Assembly (NCBI GenBank): GCA_903887485.1
Contig: CAISPV010000081.1
Location: 25,279 to 89,278 of the forward strand
Source: an uncultured Desulfobulbaceae bacterium
GTDB lineage: Bacteria > Desulfobacterota > Desulfobulbia > Desulfobulbales > Desulfocapsaceae
DNA: 64,000 nt
Direction of reading: 5' to 3'
Within the stretch, counting starts at the first letter, position 1. Each line of letters starts with the position of its first letter. Positions 19,141 through 30,584 of the stretch are shown here, piece by piece. The notes beneath the pieces were generated by a model. The model made no database searches. It saw only the letters and a program-made list of their open reading frames with translations, and had not been told where the DNA came from. Position numbers and translations under genes: made by a program.

Positions 19141-21258
19141 ATGTCCAAGAAAAAAAAACCTTTCTCCACCAGCAGAGGATTCGCCCTGCCAACCGGATGC
19201 ACCATCCTCAGTAAAGGCATCAATTTCTCGATCTTTGCGCGACATGCCCAAGAGGTCACGTTGGTCATTGATCTGCCAGAGACCACAAAGACCCCCCAAC
19301 AACAGGCGTCAATCGTTCTTCACCCGGAGGTCAACAGAACAGGTGATCTCTGGCATATCCTGCTCAAAACAGACAGGGACGACCTGAGATACGGCTACCG
19401 GATCAAAGGGCCAATGTCTCAAGAAATAAATGGTCTGGTGTACGATGAGCAGATCCTGCTCCTTGATCCCGCAAGCCATATTCACACACCTCGGGCCTGG
19501 GGGGAAAAACCATCTGAGCCGGATGTACCCAAATGCGAAATCATCAAACACGATTTCGATTGGCAGGATGATCAACCACTGAACATCCCGCTCGCCAAGT
19601 CCATCATCTACGAACTGCATGTCCGCGGCTTCACCCGTCACCCAAGCTCAAAAGTAGCCCACCCCGGGACCTACCGCGGCCTAATGGAGAAAATTCCCTA
19701 CCTGCAAGAGCTGGGCATCACGGCCGTGGAGCTGATGCCAGTCACCGAATTTGATGAAAACGACAATGTATTCAGAGATCCTGCGAGCGGAAAACTGCTG
19801 AAGAATTTCTGGGGCTACAATCCCATTTCTTTTTTCGCCCTGAAATCCGGCTATGCCGCCGACAGGGTCCAGCACATCAATGAGTTCAAGGCCCTGGTGC
19901 TGGCCCTGCATCAGGCTGGAATTGAGGTTATCCTCGACATGGTTTTCAATCACACCGGCGAGGGTAAATATGACGGACCCACCAGCAGTTTCCGGGGTAT
20001 AGACAATCGCATCTACTATCTGCTTGACCATGAGACCCATGAATATCTGAACTTTTCCGGCTGCGGCAACACCATGAACTGCAACCACCCGGTGGTCAGG
20101 GATCTAATCAGAGATTCGCTGCGCTACTGGGTCATGGAGATGCACGTTGATGGATTCCGTTTTGACCTCGCCTCTATCTTGGGTCGCGACACCTCAGGGC
20201 ATCTCCTGGCCAATCCGCCCATGATCGAGATGATCGCCGAAGACCCGGTCCTGCGCGACACCAAGATCATTGCCGAGGCCTGGGACGCCGCCGGTCTCTA
20301 TCAGGTGGGCACCTTCTCCACCGATGCGCGCTGGGCCGAATGGAACGGCATGTTCCGCGATGATGTCCGCTCCTTCATGGCGGGCCTTGATAATACCGTG
20401 GCCAACCTGGCTACCCGGATTGCCGGCAGCTCTGACCTCTACCAGTCCAGTTTGCGCCACCCGTTTAACTCCATCAACTTTCTCACCAGTCACGATGGTT
20501 TCACCCTCTCCGACCTGGTCAGTTATAATGAAAAACACAATGAGGGCAATGGCGAAGAAAATCGTGACGGCGACAACCATAACCTCAGCTGGCACAGCGG
20601 CGCCGAAGGATTCACCCGCAGCAAGACTATCCAGGATCTGCGTTTGCGGCGGATGCGGAGCATGATCCTGATCATGCTGTTCTCCCAGGGAGTCCCTATG
20701 ATCAATGCCGGCGACGAATTTGCTCACAGCAAAAAAGGAAACAATAACAGTTGGTGTCAGGACAACAATATAAACTGGCTCAACTGGGATCTTGCCGAAA
20801 AGAATAATGGGCTGCTCCGTTTTTTCAAACAATGCATCCACCTGCGCAAGACCCATTCCATCTTTCATCGGACAAGTTTTTTTTCACAATTGGAAGATAC
20901 TCCATGCACCGGAGACCATCCGGAAATCATCTGGCAATCACTCACCCCGTGCCAGCAGGACTGGTCTGCTGAATGCCATACCCTGGCCTTTCTCCTCAAG
21001 GGCGGCAGAACAGACAAGGGCCAGAGCAACCACTTTTTTATCATGCTCAACGGTGCCAGAAAGGAAGATGCCATCTTTACCCTGCCGCATGTCCCTGGCA
21101 ACAGTACCCAAAGCTGGCATCAGATCATCGATACCAGCCTGGATTCCCCTTATAATTTTCTTGACTGGCAACAGGCACCGGTAAAAACCCCTGGAACAAC
21201 AGTCAAGGTGAAATCAATGGGAGCGATAGTCCTCCAAGCCCAATCGACCATGACATGA
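19141..21258 (+). CDS. glgX: Glycogen debranching enzyme, GlgX-type (GH13)
   Basis: VILDMVFNHTGEG, DGFRFDLASILGRD, KIIAEAWDAAGLYQVG, NFLTSHDGFTLSDLVSYN. Confidence 0.93.
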   Translation: MSKKKKPFSTSRGFALPTGCTILSKGINFSIFARHAQEVTLVIDLPETTKTPQQQASIVLHPEVNRTGDLWHILLKTDRDDLRYGYRIKGPMSQEINGLVYDEQILLLDPASHIHTPRAWGEKPSEPDVPKCEIIKHDFDWQDDQPLNIPLAKSIIYELHVRGFTRHPSSKVAHPGTYRGLMEKIPYLQELGITAVELMPVTEFDENDNVFRDPASGKLLKNFWGYNPISFFALKSGYAADRVQHINEFKALVLALHQAGIEVILDMVFNHTGEGKYDGPTSSFRGIDNRIYYLLDHETHEYLNFSGCGNTMNCNHPVVRDLIRDSLRYWVMEMHVDGFRFDLASILGRDTSGHLLANPPMIEMIAEDPVLRDTKIIAEAWDAAGLYQVGTFSTDARWAEWNGMFRDDVRSFMAGLDNTVANLATRIAGSSDLYQSSLRHPFNSINFLTSHDGFTLSDLVSYNEKHNEGNGEENRDGDNHNLSWHSGAEGFTRSKTIQDLRLRRMRSMILIMLFSQGVPMINAGDEFAHSKKGNNNSWCQDNNINWLNWDLAEKNNGLLRFFKQCIHLRKTHSIFHRTSFFSQLEDTPCTGDHPEIIWQSLTPCQQDWSAECHTLAFLLKGGRTDKGQSNHFFIMLNGARKEDAIFTLPHVPGNSTQSWHQIIDTSLDSPYNFLDWQQAPVKTPGTTVKVKSMGAIVLQAQSTMT

Positions 21259-21854
21259 TCCTGATTCCCCATCTTCAATCCACCCCCTTGTGCGTCAGTT
21301 CATCCACACCTTCATCCGTCAGTCTCTTTCCGTTGACACCCTTTTTTTATTGGTACAGATATTGCCATACTCCATCATTGCACGTCTTTTCCGTTTTGGT
21401 CTGACTTGAACCGCCCACCGGAATAGAACGCAAGAATATGGCCGGAACAAAGCATTACCTGTCAGATTCTTGCAAAAAATTCGTTATGGTTTGTTTCGAA
21501 TGAAACATCCGTCTTTCCAAACGTAGTGAAGAATCTTTCACCGCAAAGAGTTTAAATTTCTCCCGTTGATCGAAATGACAGGACAGAAGAGACAAGCAGA
21601 AGAAAAACTTTGGCAGCGCAGATATCATATGGTAATGTACTTGCTATGAAAGTCGGAAGCAGTCCTGTGGTTTTGAACCATTTAAGCCGTCGTTCAAAAA
21701 TAACCGTAATGAAATGGTCAACAATGTAATGGTTATTCCGTAACGAGGCTAATCATTCCAAAAAGCATTCAAGTTGACACCGAGAAGGCAAGCGAGCGGC
21801 GACGAAGGGCCGGTTTGAATGCAAAGTGGAATAAGTTACAGTTGACACACAAAC

Positions 21855-22379
21855 ATGAAACAGGGCAAATTGCTTTTTATCGGTGATTCCCTTCTCGCCG
21901 ATTTTAACTGGCAGGAACGGATAACTCATTTTGAGGTCCTCAATTTGAGTGTTGTTGGTGAGACGGCGCAGGGACTTTTGAACAGGTTGACATCGATTCA
22001 GGAGCAGGTTCTTGATCCGCAAATTATCTTGATCATGACCGGCACCAATAATCTTCTCATGGAAGATTACAATTATGTCGAGACACTCCGACATATTGTT
22101 GTCCGCCTGAGCCATACCTATCCAGCAGCAGAGATTATTATCAACAGTCTTGTTCCTCTGCAAATACCATGGCTGAATAAGGAAGAGATGAAACGGATCA
22201 ACTGCGAAATAGAGGCATTATCCCTAAAATCCGGCTGTTGCTTTCTCGATGTATTTTCAAAATTCAGCACCACCACCGGGATTTTTCAAACGGACGGTAT
22301 TCATTTCACCGAAACGGGATATAATCTCTGGGCCAGAGCAATCCTTGAGTATATTGCCTTTCTGCTCGAAGATGACTAA
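21855..22379 (+). CDS. SGNH/GDSL hydrolase family protein
   Basis: LLFIGDSLLADFNW, TGTNNLL, DGIHFTETGYNLWA. Confidence 0.85.
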   Translation: MKQGKLLFIGDSLLADFNWQERITHFEVLNLSVVGETAQGLLNRLTSIQEQVLDPQIILIMTGTNNLLMEDYNYVETLRHIVVRLSHTYPAAEIIINSLVPLQIPWLNKEEMKRINCEIEALSLKSGCCFLDVFSKFSTTTGIFQTDGIHFTETGYNLWARAILEYIAFLLEDD

Positions 22380-22471
22380 TTTTTTCAACCATACGTGTTC
22401 AGCTGTCAGCAATCACTCTCTTTATCCCACTGAGTGCTGACTTAACCTTAACATTTTACCACGAGGATTCC

Positions 22472-23479
22472 ATGAAGCATAAACTTCTAAAGTCAGTACT
22501 CTGTCTCTGTCTCTTGCTCCCCGCCTGTGACAACCAACAAAAAAGCACGACAGACAACAAAACCCCTGAAAAAACAACGCCGGCAACTCCGGCGGTCACG
22601 AAACAGCAGGACAATAGCAGCAACGTTAAAGTATTGAAGACCAAGGATGCTGGCAAAGACACAACACCAGCAGCAACCACCGATACCCAGAAGCCAGCGG
22701 TGCAGACAGCCGAGACACCTCTACCGGCAGCCACAACGCCAGCGGCCACTGCACCGCAGGGCATCAGCGGCAAGGTATTGGAGACCATGAATTCTGGCGG
22801 CTACACCTATATGAAAGTAGATATCGGCAAGGCCCAGCCTTGGGTTGCCATTCCTGAAGCCAAAGTCAAGGTGGGTGATGAGATCTCCTATCATGACGGC
22901 ATGGTTATGTCCAATTTCACCAGCAAGTCACTCAACAGGACCTTTGAATCCGTCGTATTTTCTGGCGGCCTTGTAGGCAAGGCAGACCAGGCGCCAGCTC
23001 AGACTGATCCCCATGCCACAAAACCAACTACAGACAACACCGCCGGAGCCGATTCGTTCGCCAGCGCAGTCAAGGCCGAAGCCCCGCCTGCCGCCATGCA
23101 GGCCAAGACCGAATCAGGTGGCAGCGTTGGCCAAATAGCCCCTGCCACTGAGATCAAGGTGGAAAAAGCCGCGGGAGAAAATGGTTACACCGTGGGAGAG
23201 GTCTTTACCGACAGCACCAAACTTGACGGCAAGACCATTCGCGTTCAGGGCAAGGTGGTCAAATTCAGCCCCAACATCATGGGCAAAAACTGGATCCATC
23301 TCCAGGATGGCAGCGGCGACCCTTTAAAGAACACCCACGATCTGGTTATCACCACCAGCGCCGAGGCACCAAAGGGCAAGGACGTCATTACGATAGAGGG
23401 TATTGTCCGGGCCAATAAGGATTTTGGTTCAGGATACAGCTATGTGGTCATGGTCGAAGAGGCGAAGATCATCCAGTAA
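22472..23479 (+). CDS. Putative lipoprotein with NrfJ-like/OB-fold regions
   Basis: Lipobox LLLPAC; T/A/P-rich linkers; GKVLETMNSGGYTYMKVDIGKAQPWVAIPE and GKTIRVQGKVVKFSPNIMGKNWIHLQDGSG. Confidence 0.65.
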   Translation: MKHKLLKSVLCLCLLLPACDNQQKSTTDNKTPEKTTPATPAVTKQQDNSSNVKVLKTKDAGKDTTPAATTDTQKPAVQTAETPLPAATTPAATAPQGISGKVLETMNSGGYTYMKVDIGKAQPWVAIPEAKVKVGDEISYHDGMVMSNFTSKSLNRTFESVVFSGGLVGKADQAPAQTDPHATKPTTDNTAGADSFASAVKAEAPPAAMQAKTESGGSVGQIAPATEIKVEKAAGENGYTVGEVFTDSTKLDGKTIRVQGKVVKFSPNIMGKNWIHLQDGSGDPLKNTHDLVITTSAEAPKGKDVITIEGIVRANKDFGSGYSYVVMVEEAKIIQ

Positions 23480-23499
23480 GGCATCCACCTCTTTTGCCA

Positions 23500-24462
23500 A
23501 TGCGTATCGCCATTGTCGGCCCGGGAGCCTTGGGCTGCCTGTTCGCCACTCTGCTTTTTCCAAAAAAGCAGAGTGCGGAAGACAGCCTCTGGCTCCTTGA
23601 TCATAATCAGGAACGGGCAAACCTGCTCACTATGCAGGGGATCATTTACGAAACCGATAAGGGTCAAGAGCGATACCCGATTTCTGTCTCCTCGGACCTG
23701 CAAGCGGTCGGCCCGATGGACATGGTTCTCTTCTGTGTTAAATCGCAAAACCTGGATACCTGCCTCCACTCCTGTCTGCCCCTGCTCTCCCCCCAATCCC
23801 TCCTGGTGTTCCTGCAAAATGGCATTGGCCATCTTGATATCCAGGAACGGCTCAATCTCCCCACAGCTCCGGCCTTTGCCAGCAGCTCTGAAGGCGCCAC
23901 CCTGCTGGCCCCCGGACATGTCCTCCATGCCGGCAGGGGCAAAACATTCCTGGGATTTCTCAAGGACCCAACAGAGCTGCACCAGCAACAACTGAGAGAA
24001 CTGGCACGAATCCTCCAGGATGCTGGCCTTGATGTCGCCCTGTCGCAGGATATCCGCACTCAGCTCTGGGCCAAGCTATTCATCAATGCCGGGATCAACC
24101 CACTCACCGCCCTCTACAACTGCACCAACGGCCAGCTCCTCACCTCCTGCGCCGCCCGTAGCCGACTGAAAAAAATTGTCCACGAGACAGAGACAGTGGC
24201 CAGGGCTTGCGGTATTGCCATCAGCGTTGATCCGCTGCAGGCAGCTCTTGCCGTCTGTAAAAGCACAGCCAGAAACATCTCCTCCATGCTCCAGGATCGG
24301 CGTCACCAGCGGCTAACCGAGATTGATGCCATCAATGGCGCAATAGTCAGAGAAGGAAAAAGGCTGGGGATCCCCACCCCATTCAATGAAGAGGTAGTGC
24401 AACAGATAAAGAAGATGGAAGAAAAGTACGATCAAGACCCAACAAGGACAGAAGCAATATGA
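23500..24462 (+). CDS. panE: 2-dehydropantoate 2-reductase
   Basis: MRIAIVGPGALGCLFATLL, VKSQNLDT, FLQNGIGH, KLFINAGINPLTALY. Confidence 0.9.
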   Translation: MRIAIVGPGALGCLFATLLFPKKQSAEDSLWLLDHNQERANLLTMQGIIYETDKGQERYPISVSSDLQAVGPMDMVLFCVKSQNLDTCLHSCLPLLSPQSLLVFLQNGIGHLDIQERLNLPTAPAFASSSEGATLLAPGHVLHAGRGKTFLGFLKDPTELHQQQLRELARILQDAGLDVALSQDIRTQLWAKLFINAGINPLTALYNCTNGQLLTSCAARSRLKKIVHETETVARACGIAISVDPLQAALAVCKSTARNISSMLQDRRHQRLTEIDAINGAIVREGKRLGIPTPFNEEVVQQIKKMEEKYDQDPTRTEAI

Positions 24463-25031
24463 AGATCCAGAGCCAAGAGATTGGTTTTGACCTGGACGGA
24501 GTCATTGCCGATACGGCAGAGGCCTTTATCCGCTTGGCCTGTGAGGAGCACGCATTTTGCTCTTTTACCCTGAAAGACATTACCAGCTTTCAGGTGGAAG
24601 ATTGTCTGGACATCCCCATCCCGGTGGTGGAAACAATCTTTGACGCCATCCTCCGCAATTCTCTGGCAACCGGTCTGCAACCGATGAAAGGGGCCGTGGA
24701 GGTCATCACGGCAATGACCGCATCCACACCGGTAACCATCATCACCGCCCGCTCCCTGCACCAACCCGTAGAAGACTGGCTGCAACATTTCTTTCCCGCC
24801 CAGGTCTGCACCAAGATCCGTCTGGTGGCCATGGGTCGTCACGATGACAAGGCCCGCTACATCCACGAGCACAAGCTCCGTTACTTTGTCGATGATCGAG
24901 CTGAGACCTGCCTGCAACTGGCAGATGCGGCCATCACCCCCCTGGTCTTTTCCCAACCCTGGAACCAGGGGAAACATGACCTGCAGAGCGTGGGGAGCTG
25001 GCAGGAAATCTATGCCATGTTGACGCCTTAA
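24459..25031 (+). CDS. HAD-superfamily protein, 5'-nucleotidase-like
   Basis: GFDLDGVIADTAEAF, TIITARSLHQPVEDWL, YFVDDRAETC; ATGA overlap with panE. Confidence 0.75.
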   Translation: MKIQSQEIGFDLDGVIADTAEAFIRLACEEHAFCSFTLKDITSFQVEDCLDIPIPVVETIFDAILRNSLATGLQPMKGAVEVITAMTASTPVTIITARSLHQPVEDWLQHFFPAQVCTKIRLVAMGRHDDKARYIHEHKLRYFVDDRAETCLQLADAAITPLVFSQPWNQGKHDLQSVGSWQEIYAMLTP

Positions 25032-25055
25032 CCTTTCACTTCACAACCTGTTCCC

Positions 25056-25487
25056 ATGAACTGTCCAAACTGCCACACCAAGATCCCTCTTTTTCGCAAT
25101 CCGGTTCCCACTGTCGATATCATCATTGAGATCGGCGACAAGATCGTGCTCATCAAACGACAAAACCCGCCATACGGCTGGGCCTTGCCGGGCGGGTTTG
25201 TCGATTATGGTGAATCCTATGAAAATGCAGCAGCACGGGAAGCGCTTGAGGAAACCGGCCTGACGGTGCAGAACCTGATTCAGTTTCACACCTATTCCGA
25301 TCCCGGCCGAGACTCCCGGCAGCACACGGCCTCCACGGTCTTTATCGGCCAGGCCGAAGAAAACCCGCAGGCAGGAGATGATGCGGCCGAGGCCGGATTA
25401 TTTGGAGAGGACAATCTCCCCGATCTGGTCTTTGATCATGCCCAGATCCTGGCCGATTATTTTGCCGCCCGAGAACTCAGAAAATAG
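25056..25487 (+). CDS. NUDIX hydrolase
   Basis: [24 protein letters not shown] Nudix box; N-terminal CPNCHTKIP. Confidence 0.93.
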   Translation: MNCPNCHTKIPLFRNPVPTVDIIIEIGDKIVLIKRQNPPYGWALPGGFVDYGESYENAAAREALEETGLTVQNLIQFHTYSDPGRDSRQHTASTVFIGQAEENPQAGDDAAEAGLFGEDNLPDLVFDHAQILADYFAARELRK

Positions 25488-25647
25488 TCCGCAGGATCCA
25501 GAAGACAACAAGCCCCATACCTATGGAGCCATACAGCATCAGTCAGGGAATGCAATCACTGCCATATTTTTTGCCAATAAACCCGAAGGTGGCCACCCCC
25601 GCCACCCCCGAGACAAGCAAGATCAGCAGATTTTTCATCCCCTGACA

Positions 25648-27450
25648 TTACCCCCTGATCCGCACGTCACTTCTTTTTCGCAGCCGGATTGACTTCGGTG
25701 TCACCTCAACCAGTTCATCATCATTGATATAGGCGATACAATCTTCCAGAGTCAGGGCCCGAGGAGGGGTCAGGATGATCGCCTCGTCCGTACCGGAGGC
25801 CCGCATATTGGTCAGTTTTTTGCCTTTGCCCGGATTGACCACCATATCTCCGCCACGAGAACTTTCACCAATGATCTGTCCCGTGTACAAGGGCACACCA
25901 GGATGAATAAAGAGCGTACCCCGCTCCTGAAGACTGAACAGGGCGTAAGCCACGGCAGTACAGGGATCCTTCACTAACAGCACCCCGTTGAGCCGGTTCT
26001 TGATCTCCCCGGCGTATGGGCCATATTCGGCAAAGACATAACTCATCATCCCCATACCCTTGGTATCGGTCATGAATTCAGAGCGATAGCCGAGCAGGCC
26101 GCGGGTCGGAATCTTGAACACCATCCGCATCATCCCGGCATGACCAGTGGTCATCTCCTCCATCTGGCCCTTAAGCTTACCCAGCTTTTCAATAACCGCC
26201 CCCTGATACTTTTCGTCCACATCAATGGTGAGCGACTCGAAAGGCTCCATGATCTTGCCATTTTCTTCTTTCATGATCACCTCAGGCCGGGTCACCTGAA
26301 ATTCAAAGTCCTCGCGCCGCATCTTCTCAATGAGAATAGAGAGATGGAGCTCGCCACGACCGGATACCCGATAGCCGACCGCATCAGTCAGCGGCTCATA
26401 ATGAAGGGCAACATCCGACAAGACCTCACGGGCCAGACGCTCTTCGATATGGCGGGAGGTCACGAATTTTCCCTCTTTTCCGGCGAAAGGTGAATCATTG
26501 GGGATAAAATTCATAGAAATGGTGGGCGGATCAATGGCAATCAGAGGCAGCGGCATAGGGTTTAACGGATCGGTAAAGGTGACGCCCACGGTCACATCCT
26601 CCATACCGGCCACGGCTACAATCTCGCCGACACTGGCGCTATCAATGGGCACCTTGCCATCAGATTCAAAGCGATAGATCTTGGAGATCCGCACCGGCTT
26701 GATGGAGCCATCCCGACGGGCCACCGCCAGAGGTTGATTGATAGCAATCGTGCCATTAATTACCTTGCCGATACCCAAACGCCCAAGATACGCGGAATAA
26801 TCAATGGTGCTTATTTGTAATTGCAGGGGGGCATCGGGTGAACCGGTAGGGGCCGGGATATGCTCAGTAATCATCTTGGAGATGATCTGCATCCCCATGC
26901 CGCCCTCCTTGGGATCATCAGGATCGGCCAGGGCATATCCATCCTTGGCCGAGGCATAAACAATAGGAAAATCAAGGACATCGTCCGGGGCGTTCAACTT
27001 GACAAAAAGGTCAAAAACCTGATCAACCACCCAGGCACAGCGTGCCGCCGGCTTATCAATCTTGTTGATCACCACGATAACCGGAAGGTTGTTCTGCAAG
27101 GCCTTTTTCAGGACGAAATAGGTCTGGGGCATGGGACCTTCCTGGGCATCAACAAGGAGCAAGGCCCCGTCCGCCATCTGCAGCACACGCTCGACTTGGC
27201 CCCCGAAATCGGCATGGCCGGGAGTATCAATGATGTTGATAGAAAAGTCCTCGTACTGATACGAGCCATTCTTGGCAGTGATGGTAATACCGCGCTCACG
27301 CTCGAGATCCATGGAATCCATGAGCCGTTCCGCCACGTCCTGATTCTCACGGAACATCCCGGAATACTTGAAAAGCTGATCAACCAGTGTAGTCTTACCA
27401 TGGTCAACATGAGCGATAATAGCCACGTTACGAATTTTTTCCTGTTTCAT
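25648..27450 (-). CDS. typA: Translational GTPase TypA/BipA
   Basis: [42 protein letters not shown]. Confidence 0.97.
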   Translation of the reverse strand: MKQEKIRNVAIIAHVDHGKTTLVDQLFKYSGMFRENQDVAERLMDSMDLERERGITITAKNGSYQYEDFSINIIDTPGHADFGGQVERVLQMADGALLLVDAQEGPMPQTYFVLKKALQNNLPVIVVINKIDKPAARCAWVVDQVFDLFVKLNAPDDVLDFPIVYASAKDGYALADPDDPKEGGMGMQIISKMITEHIPAPTGSPDAPLQLQISTIDYSAYLGRLGIGKVINGTIAINQPLAVARRDGSIKPVRISKIYRFESDGKVPIDSASVGEIVAVAGMEDVTVGVTFTDPLNPMPLPLIAIDPPTISMNFIPNDSPFAGKEGKFVTSRHIEERLAREVLSDVALHYEPLTDAVGYRVSGRGELHLSILIEKMRREDFEFQVTRPEVIMKEENGKIMEPFESLTIDVDEKYQGAVIEKLGKLKGQMEEMTTGHAGMMRMVFKIPTRGLLGYRSEFMTDTKGMGMMSYVFAEYGPYAGEIKNRLNGVLLVKDPCTAVAYALFSLQERGTLFIHPGVPLYTGQIIGESSRGGDMVVNPGKGKKLTNMRASGTDEAIILTPPRALTLEDCIAYINDDELVEVTPKSIRLRKRSDVRIRG

Positions 27451-27512
27451 TTCTTCTTCCCTGATCCTTGACTTGATCCTTAATTGAACATTCTTAAGGA
27501 TCAAAATAAAAA

Positions 27513-27538
27513 AAGCACCCGTTCAAAGACGAGTGCTT
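27513..27538 (-). terminator. Rho-independent terminator downstream of helicase gene
   Basis: Minus-strand aagcactcgtctttgaacgggtgctt followed by T-run. Confidence 0.6.
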
Positions 27539-27633
27539 ACCGATAGACTTCCCGCAAACGCAAAAAAATATTTTCTTTATACCAGAGAAAGATGCAGTCT
27601 GCAAGGAAATAGCCAAAAGAGCGATAAAATCAG

Positions 27634-28983
27634 CTACAGGGCAGCCAGCACCTTCCTTCTGCCTTCCGCGGAGCGGCGCAATACGGAGACCTGTTCATCC
27701 ACATAATCATAGACCTGGGCCCGTTTGCCGGCGGCAGGCCGCATAATCCGACCCAACACCTGCAACAGGCGGCCCTCAAAGGTAATGGGCGTAGTCAGAA
27801 ACAAGGTGCTCAGACCCGAACAGTCAAAGCCTTCACCAATGAGCTGCAAGGTAGCCACCAGAACCCGCAGCTCTCCCGCTTGGACCATTCTCACAATCTC
27901 GATCCTCTTTTCCGCCGGGGTCTGACCGGTAAGCAGGGCCACACTCAGTCCACGCTGGCCAAGCTGATCAGCAAAGATCTCACAATGGCTGACCCGATCC
28001 GAAACCACCAGCAGGACACCCGTGTCGGTACGGGCCGCCGCCTGAATAACATCCTCAATAATCTGGAGATTTCGCCCTTGATGAGAGGTCAGGGCCGTAA
28101 TCAGGGCCTGATAATCATCACGGTACGGATGGGTAAAGGCGGTCTTGCGCCGGATCAGTCCGGGTTTAACAATAGCCCCGCTGGCCTGCAGCTGGGCCTG
28201 ATCAACCTGGTGAATCCGGTCGCCCATGAAGATAGAGATAAGCCGGGTCGTCCCCTCATCACTCCTAAAGGCAGTGGCAGAAAGGCCCAGCAGATAATGG
28301 CAATCAAAACGGCTGACCACCTCCGTAAACAGGGCCGCCGGCACCCGGTGACACTCGTCGACAACCAGATGACCAAACAGGGGCGCCAGCTCATCGACCC
28401 TGGTGCGGGCGCTGTTGACAATGGCAACAGTAATCGGCTGGATATCCAGGCAGGCGTCACCAACAAGGCCGGCGCTCCGGCCAAGAAACTCCTGGATCCG
28501 CTGCTGCCACTGATACAACAACTCCTTGGTATGGACAAGAATCAGGGTGGGCTGCCGGCGAGCGGCAATGATGGCCAGGGCCATGACCGTCTTGCCGCTG
28601 CCGGTGCCGGCCTCAAGCACGCCAAAGGAACGCGTGGCGACCTGGGCCACCGCCAGCTCCTGATACGGACGCAGGGCACCGCTAAAGGAAAAATCCACCT
28701 CAGCCAAAAGCCGACGCTCTTCAACTATCCGGGGCGATTCCTGCATATGCTCCCGGCAGAGCAGAATGGCCTGGTTGGCAAATCCCCGGGGAAAACGAAG
28801 ACCGGTGGGAACGGGCTCATAATACTTCAAGACCGGCTGCAACTTCTTCCCCACCCAGCGGCCATAACGTTTTGCGGAGACATATTTGGGATTATCGATT
28901 GTCAGCCGCTCTTTGATGGCCTTCTCAAGGGCAAGAGAGATGCCCGCAAGCAGGCAGTCCGATGATACAGTCAGAGTAAGCAT
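27634..28983 (-). CDS. DEAD/DEAH-box (XPB/SSL2-like SF2) helicase
   Basis: LEAGTGSGKTVMAL, DECHRVPA, GLSATAFRSDEG, TLQLIGEGFDC, QVLGRIMRPAAGK. Confidence 0.88.
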   Translation of the reverse strand: MLTLTVSSDCLLAGISLALEKAIKERLTIDNPKYVSAKRYGRWVGKKLQPVLKYYEPVPTGLRFPRGFANQAILLCREHMQESPRIVEERRLLAEVDFSFSGALRPYQELAVAQVATRSFGVLEAGTGSGKTVMALAIIAARRQPTLILVHTKELLYQWQQRIQEFLGRSAGLVGDACLDIQPITVAIVNSARTRVDELAPLFGHLVVDECHRVPAALFTEVVSRFDCHYLLGLSATAFRSDEGTTRLISIFMGDRIHQVDQAQLQASGAIVKPGLIRRKTAFTHPYRDDYQALITALTSHQGRNLQIIEDVIQAAARTDTGVLLVVSDRVSHCEIFADQLGQRGLSVALLTGQTPAEKRIEIVRMVQAGELRVLVATLQLIGEGFDCSGLSTLFLTTPITFEGRLLQVLGRIMRPAAGKRAQVYDYVDEQVSVLRRSAEGRRKVLAAL

Positions 28984-29117
28984 GGAAGACCATAACCCGT
29001 GAGAAGAAAAAAGGCCGGAATCAAATCTCGGAATTGACTCTCGGTCTAAAGAAGAGTAAAAAATCAAGGGTATTCATACTATCAGTGCCAACGCCCCCCA
29101 ACAAGGAGTCTCTTACC

Positions 29118-29747
29118 ATGATTCGATCTGTCACCTGCACCCTGTTTCTTCTGAGCCTTCTCCTGCCTGACCAGCTCTTGGCCGCAGCCGGCAGAATGAT
29201 CACCCTCACCGTTCCGGACTGCGTTTTGAGCCAGGCTCTCGACAAATCCCTGCCGATTGCCATCGACACCAACTCCAGTACCTTGAGCGGGGCCATCACC
29301 ATAGTCAAGATCAGCAATCTGCAGCTCCAGAATAAAGGGATCGCCTGCCGTGTCGCCCTGAAAGGGGATGACATGCACCTCAGTACCGAGATTGGCGGAC
29401 ACAGTATCAAGCTCAAGGTCGGCTCGGTGCAGCTGGACCTCCAGTGCAACGCCGTCCTGCGCTTTGACCCAAACAAACAGATGCTTTTTGTCAAACCGGT
29501 CATCACCGATCTGCAGGCATCATCCACTGCCGCCCAAGGCGACATTAACGCCATGCTCATGGCCTTCCTAAACAACCGCGAATTTCCAGTGAAGATGAAA
29601 CAGATGGAACCTCTGATTGCTGAAACCAGCGGCAAGACGATCAATATCAGCATGAATATTGTGGATATCCACACCCAACTGGGAACACTGCAATTTGACA
29701 TCCTACCCCAGATCCAGTGCGCGGGCCATGGCGCCAAAAAGAAATAA
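29118..29747 (+). CDS. Hypothetical exported protein
   Basis: Signal peptide MIRSVTCTLFLLSLLLPDQLLAAA; no family recognised. Confidence 0.6.
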   Translation: MIRSVTCTLFLLSLLLPDQLLAAAGRMITLTVPDCVLSQALDKSLPIAIDTNSSTLSGAITIVKISNLQLQNKGIACRVALKGDDMHLSTEIGGHSIKLKVGSVQLDLQCNAVLRFDPNKQMLFVKPVITDLQASSTAAQGDINAMLMAFLNNREFPVKMKQMEPLIAETSGKTINISMNIVDIHTQLGTLQFDILPQIQCAGHGAKKK

Positions 29748-29789
29748 CCCCCCCTTCAACAAGAAGCTATTGCAGGCAAGGGCGTGCTG

Positions 29790-30584
29790 TCACCTGACGG
29801 CCTGATCCTCATAATAGTGGACAATGGCATTAACCAGCTCGGGAATGGTAAACGTTTCCGGCTGCACGTCAACTCTCAGACCGTTGTCGGTTATGGTCTT
29901 GGCGGTAACCGGCCCAATGGCGGCTATCTTCACTCCGCGCAACAGGGCCCTTAACTCTTCCTGACTGGCGGCATCAAGCATGGCAAGAAAATGGGTGACG
30001 GTGGAAGAACTGGTAAAGGTGATCATGTCAACTTTTCCGCCTTCCAGCTCCGCCCGTAAACCATCTTTACAGCCTGTAGGCGGCACATTCTGATACACAG
30101 GGGCCACAGTTACCTGGGCGCCAGCTCCACGCAGGGTCTCCGGCAAAAACTCGCGAGCCTTTACCGCTCTTGGAATCAGGATATTACGCCCCTCAACCCC
30201 AAAATCGAGAAGACTCTCGGCCAGCCCCTCAGCAGTATAGACGGCAGGAATCAGATCAGCGACAATGCCGTAATGGAGTAAAAAATCAGCAGTAGCCCTT
30301 CCCACTGCCGCCACATCCGGCCCTTTCAGACTTCGGGCATCCAGACCTTTTGCATAGAGCCGCTCAAAAAAGTATTGCACGGCATTAATCGATGAAAACA
30401 GGATCCAATGATATTCATTGAGACGCTCCAACTCTCCATCAAGGATAGCGTACGAATCCACGGGATCCATTTGAATGGTTGCATATTCAAGACATTCGGC
30501 GCCATGACCTTCCAGGGCCACGACCAGCTCCGATGCCTGCTCCCGGGTCCTGGTCACGACGATCCGTTTTCCAAAAAGAGTCCT
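29790..30584 (-). CDS. hemD: Uroporphyrinogen-III synthase domain, continuous in frame with upstream cobA across a TAG
   Basis: [TAG]RTLFGKRIVVTRTREQASELVVALEG...FTSSSTVTHF...AIGPVTAKT; first in-frame GTG is at 30557 inside the first beta strand. Confidence 0.85.
   Translation of the reverse strand, partial: RTLFGKRIVVTRTREQASELVVALEGHGAECLEYATIQMDPVDSYAILDGELERLNEYHWILFSSINAVQYFFERLYAKGLDARSLKGPDVAAVGRATADFLLHYGIVADLIPAVYTAEGLAESLLDFGVEGRNILIPRAVKAREFLPETLRGAGAQVTVAPVYQNVPPTGCKDGLRAELEGGKVDMITFTSSSTVTHFLAMLDAASQEELRALLRGVKIAAIGPVTAKTITDNGLRVDVQPETFTIPELVNAIVHYYEDQAVR

Noticed and set aside
27880-28965. 361-aa plus-strand ORF opposite the SF2 helicase
   Set aside because: Shadow ORF; all helicase motifs are on the minus strand.
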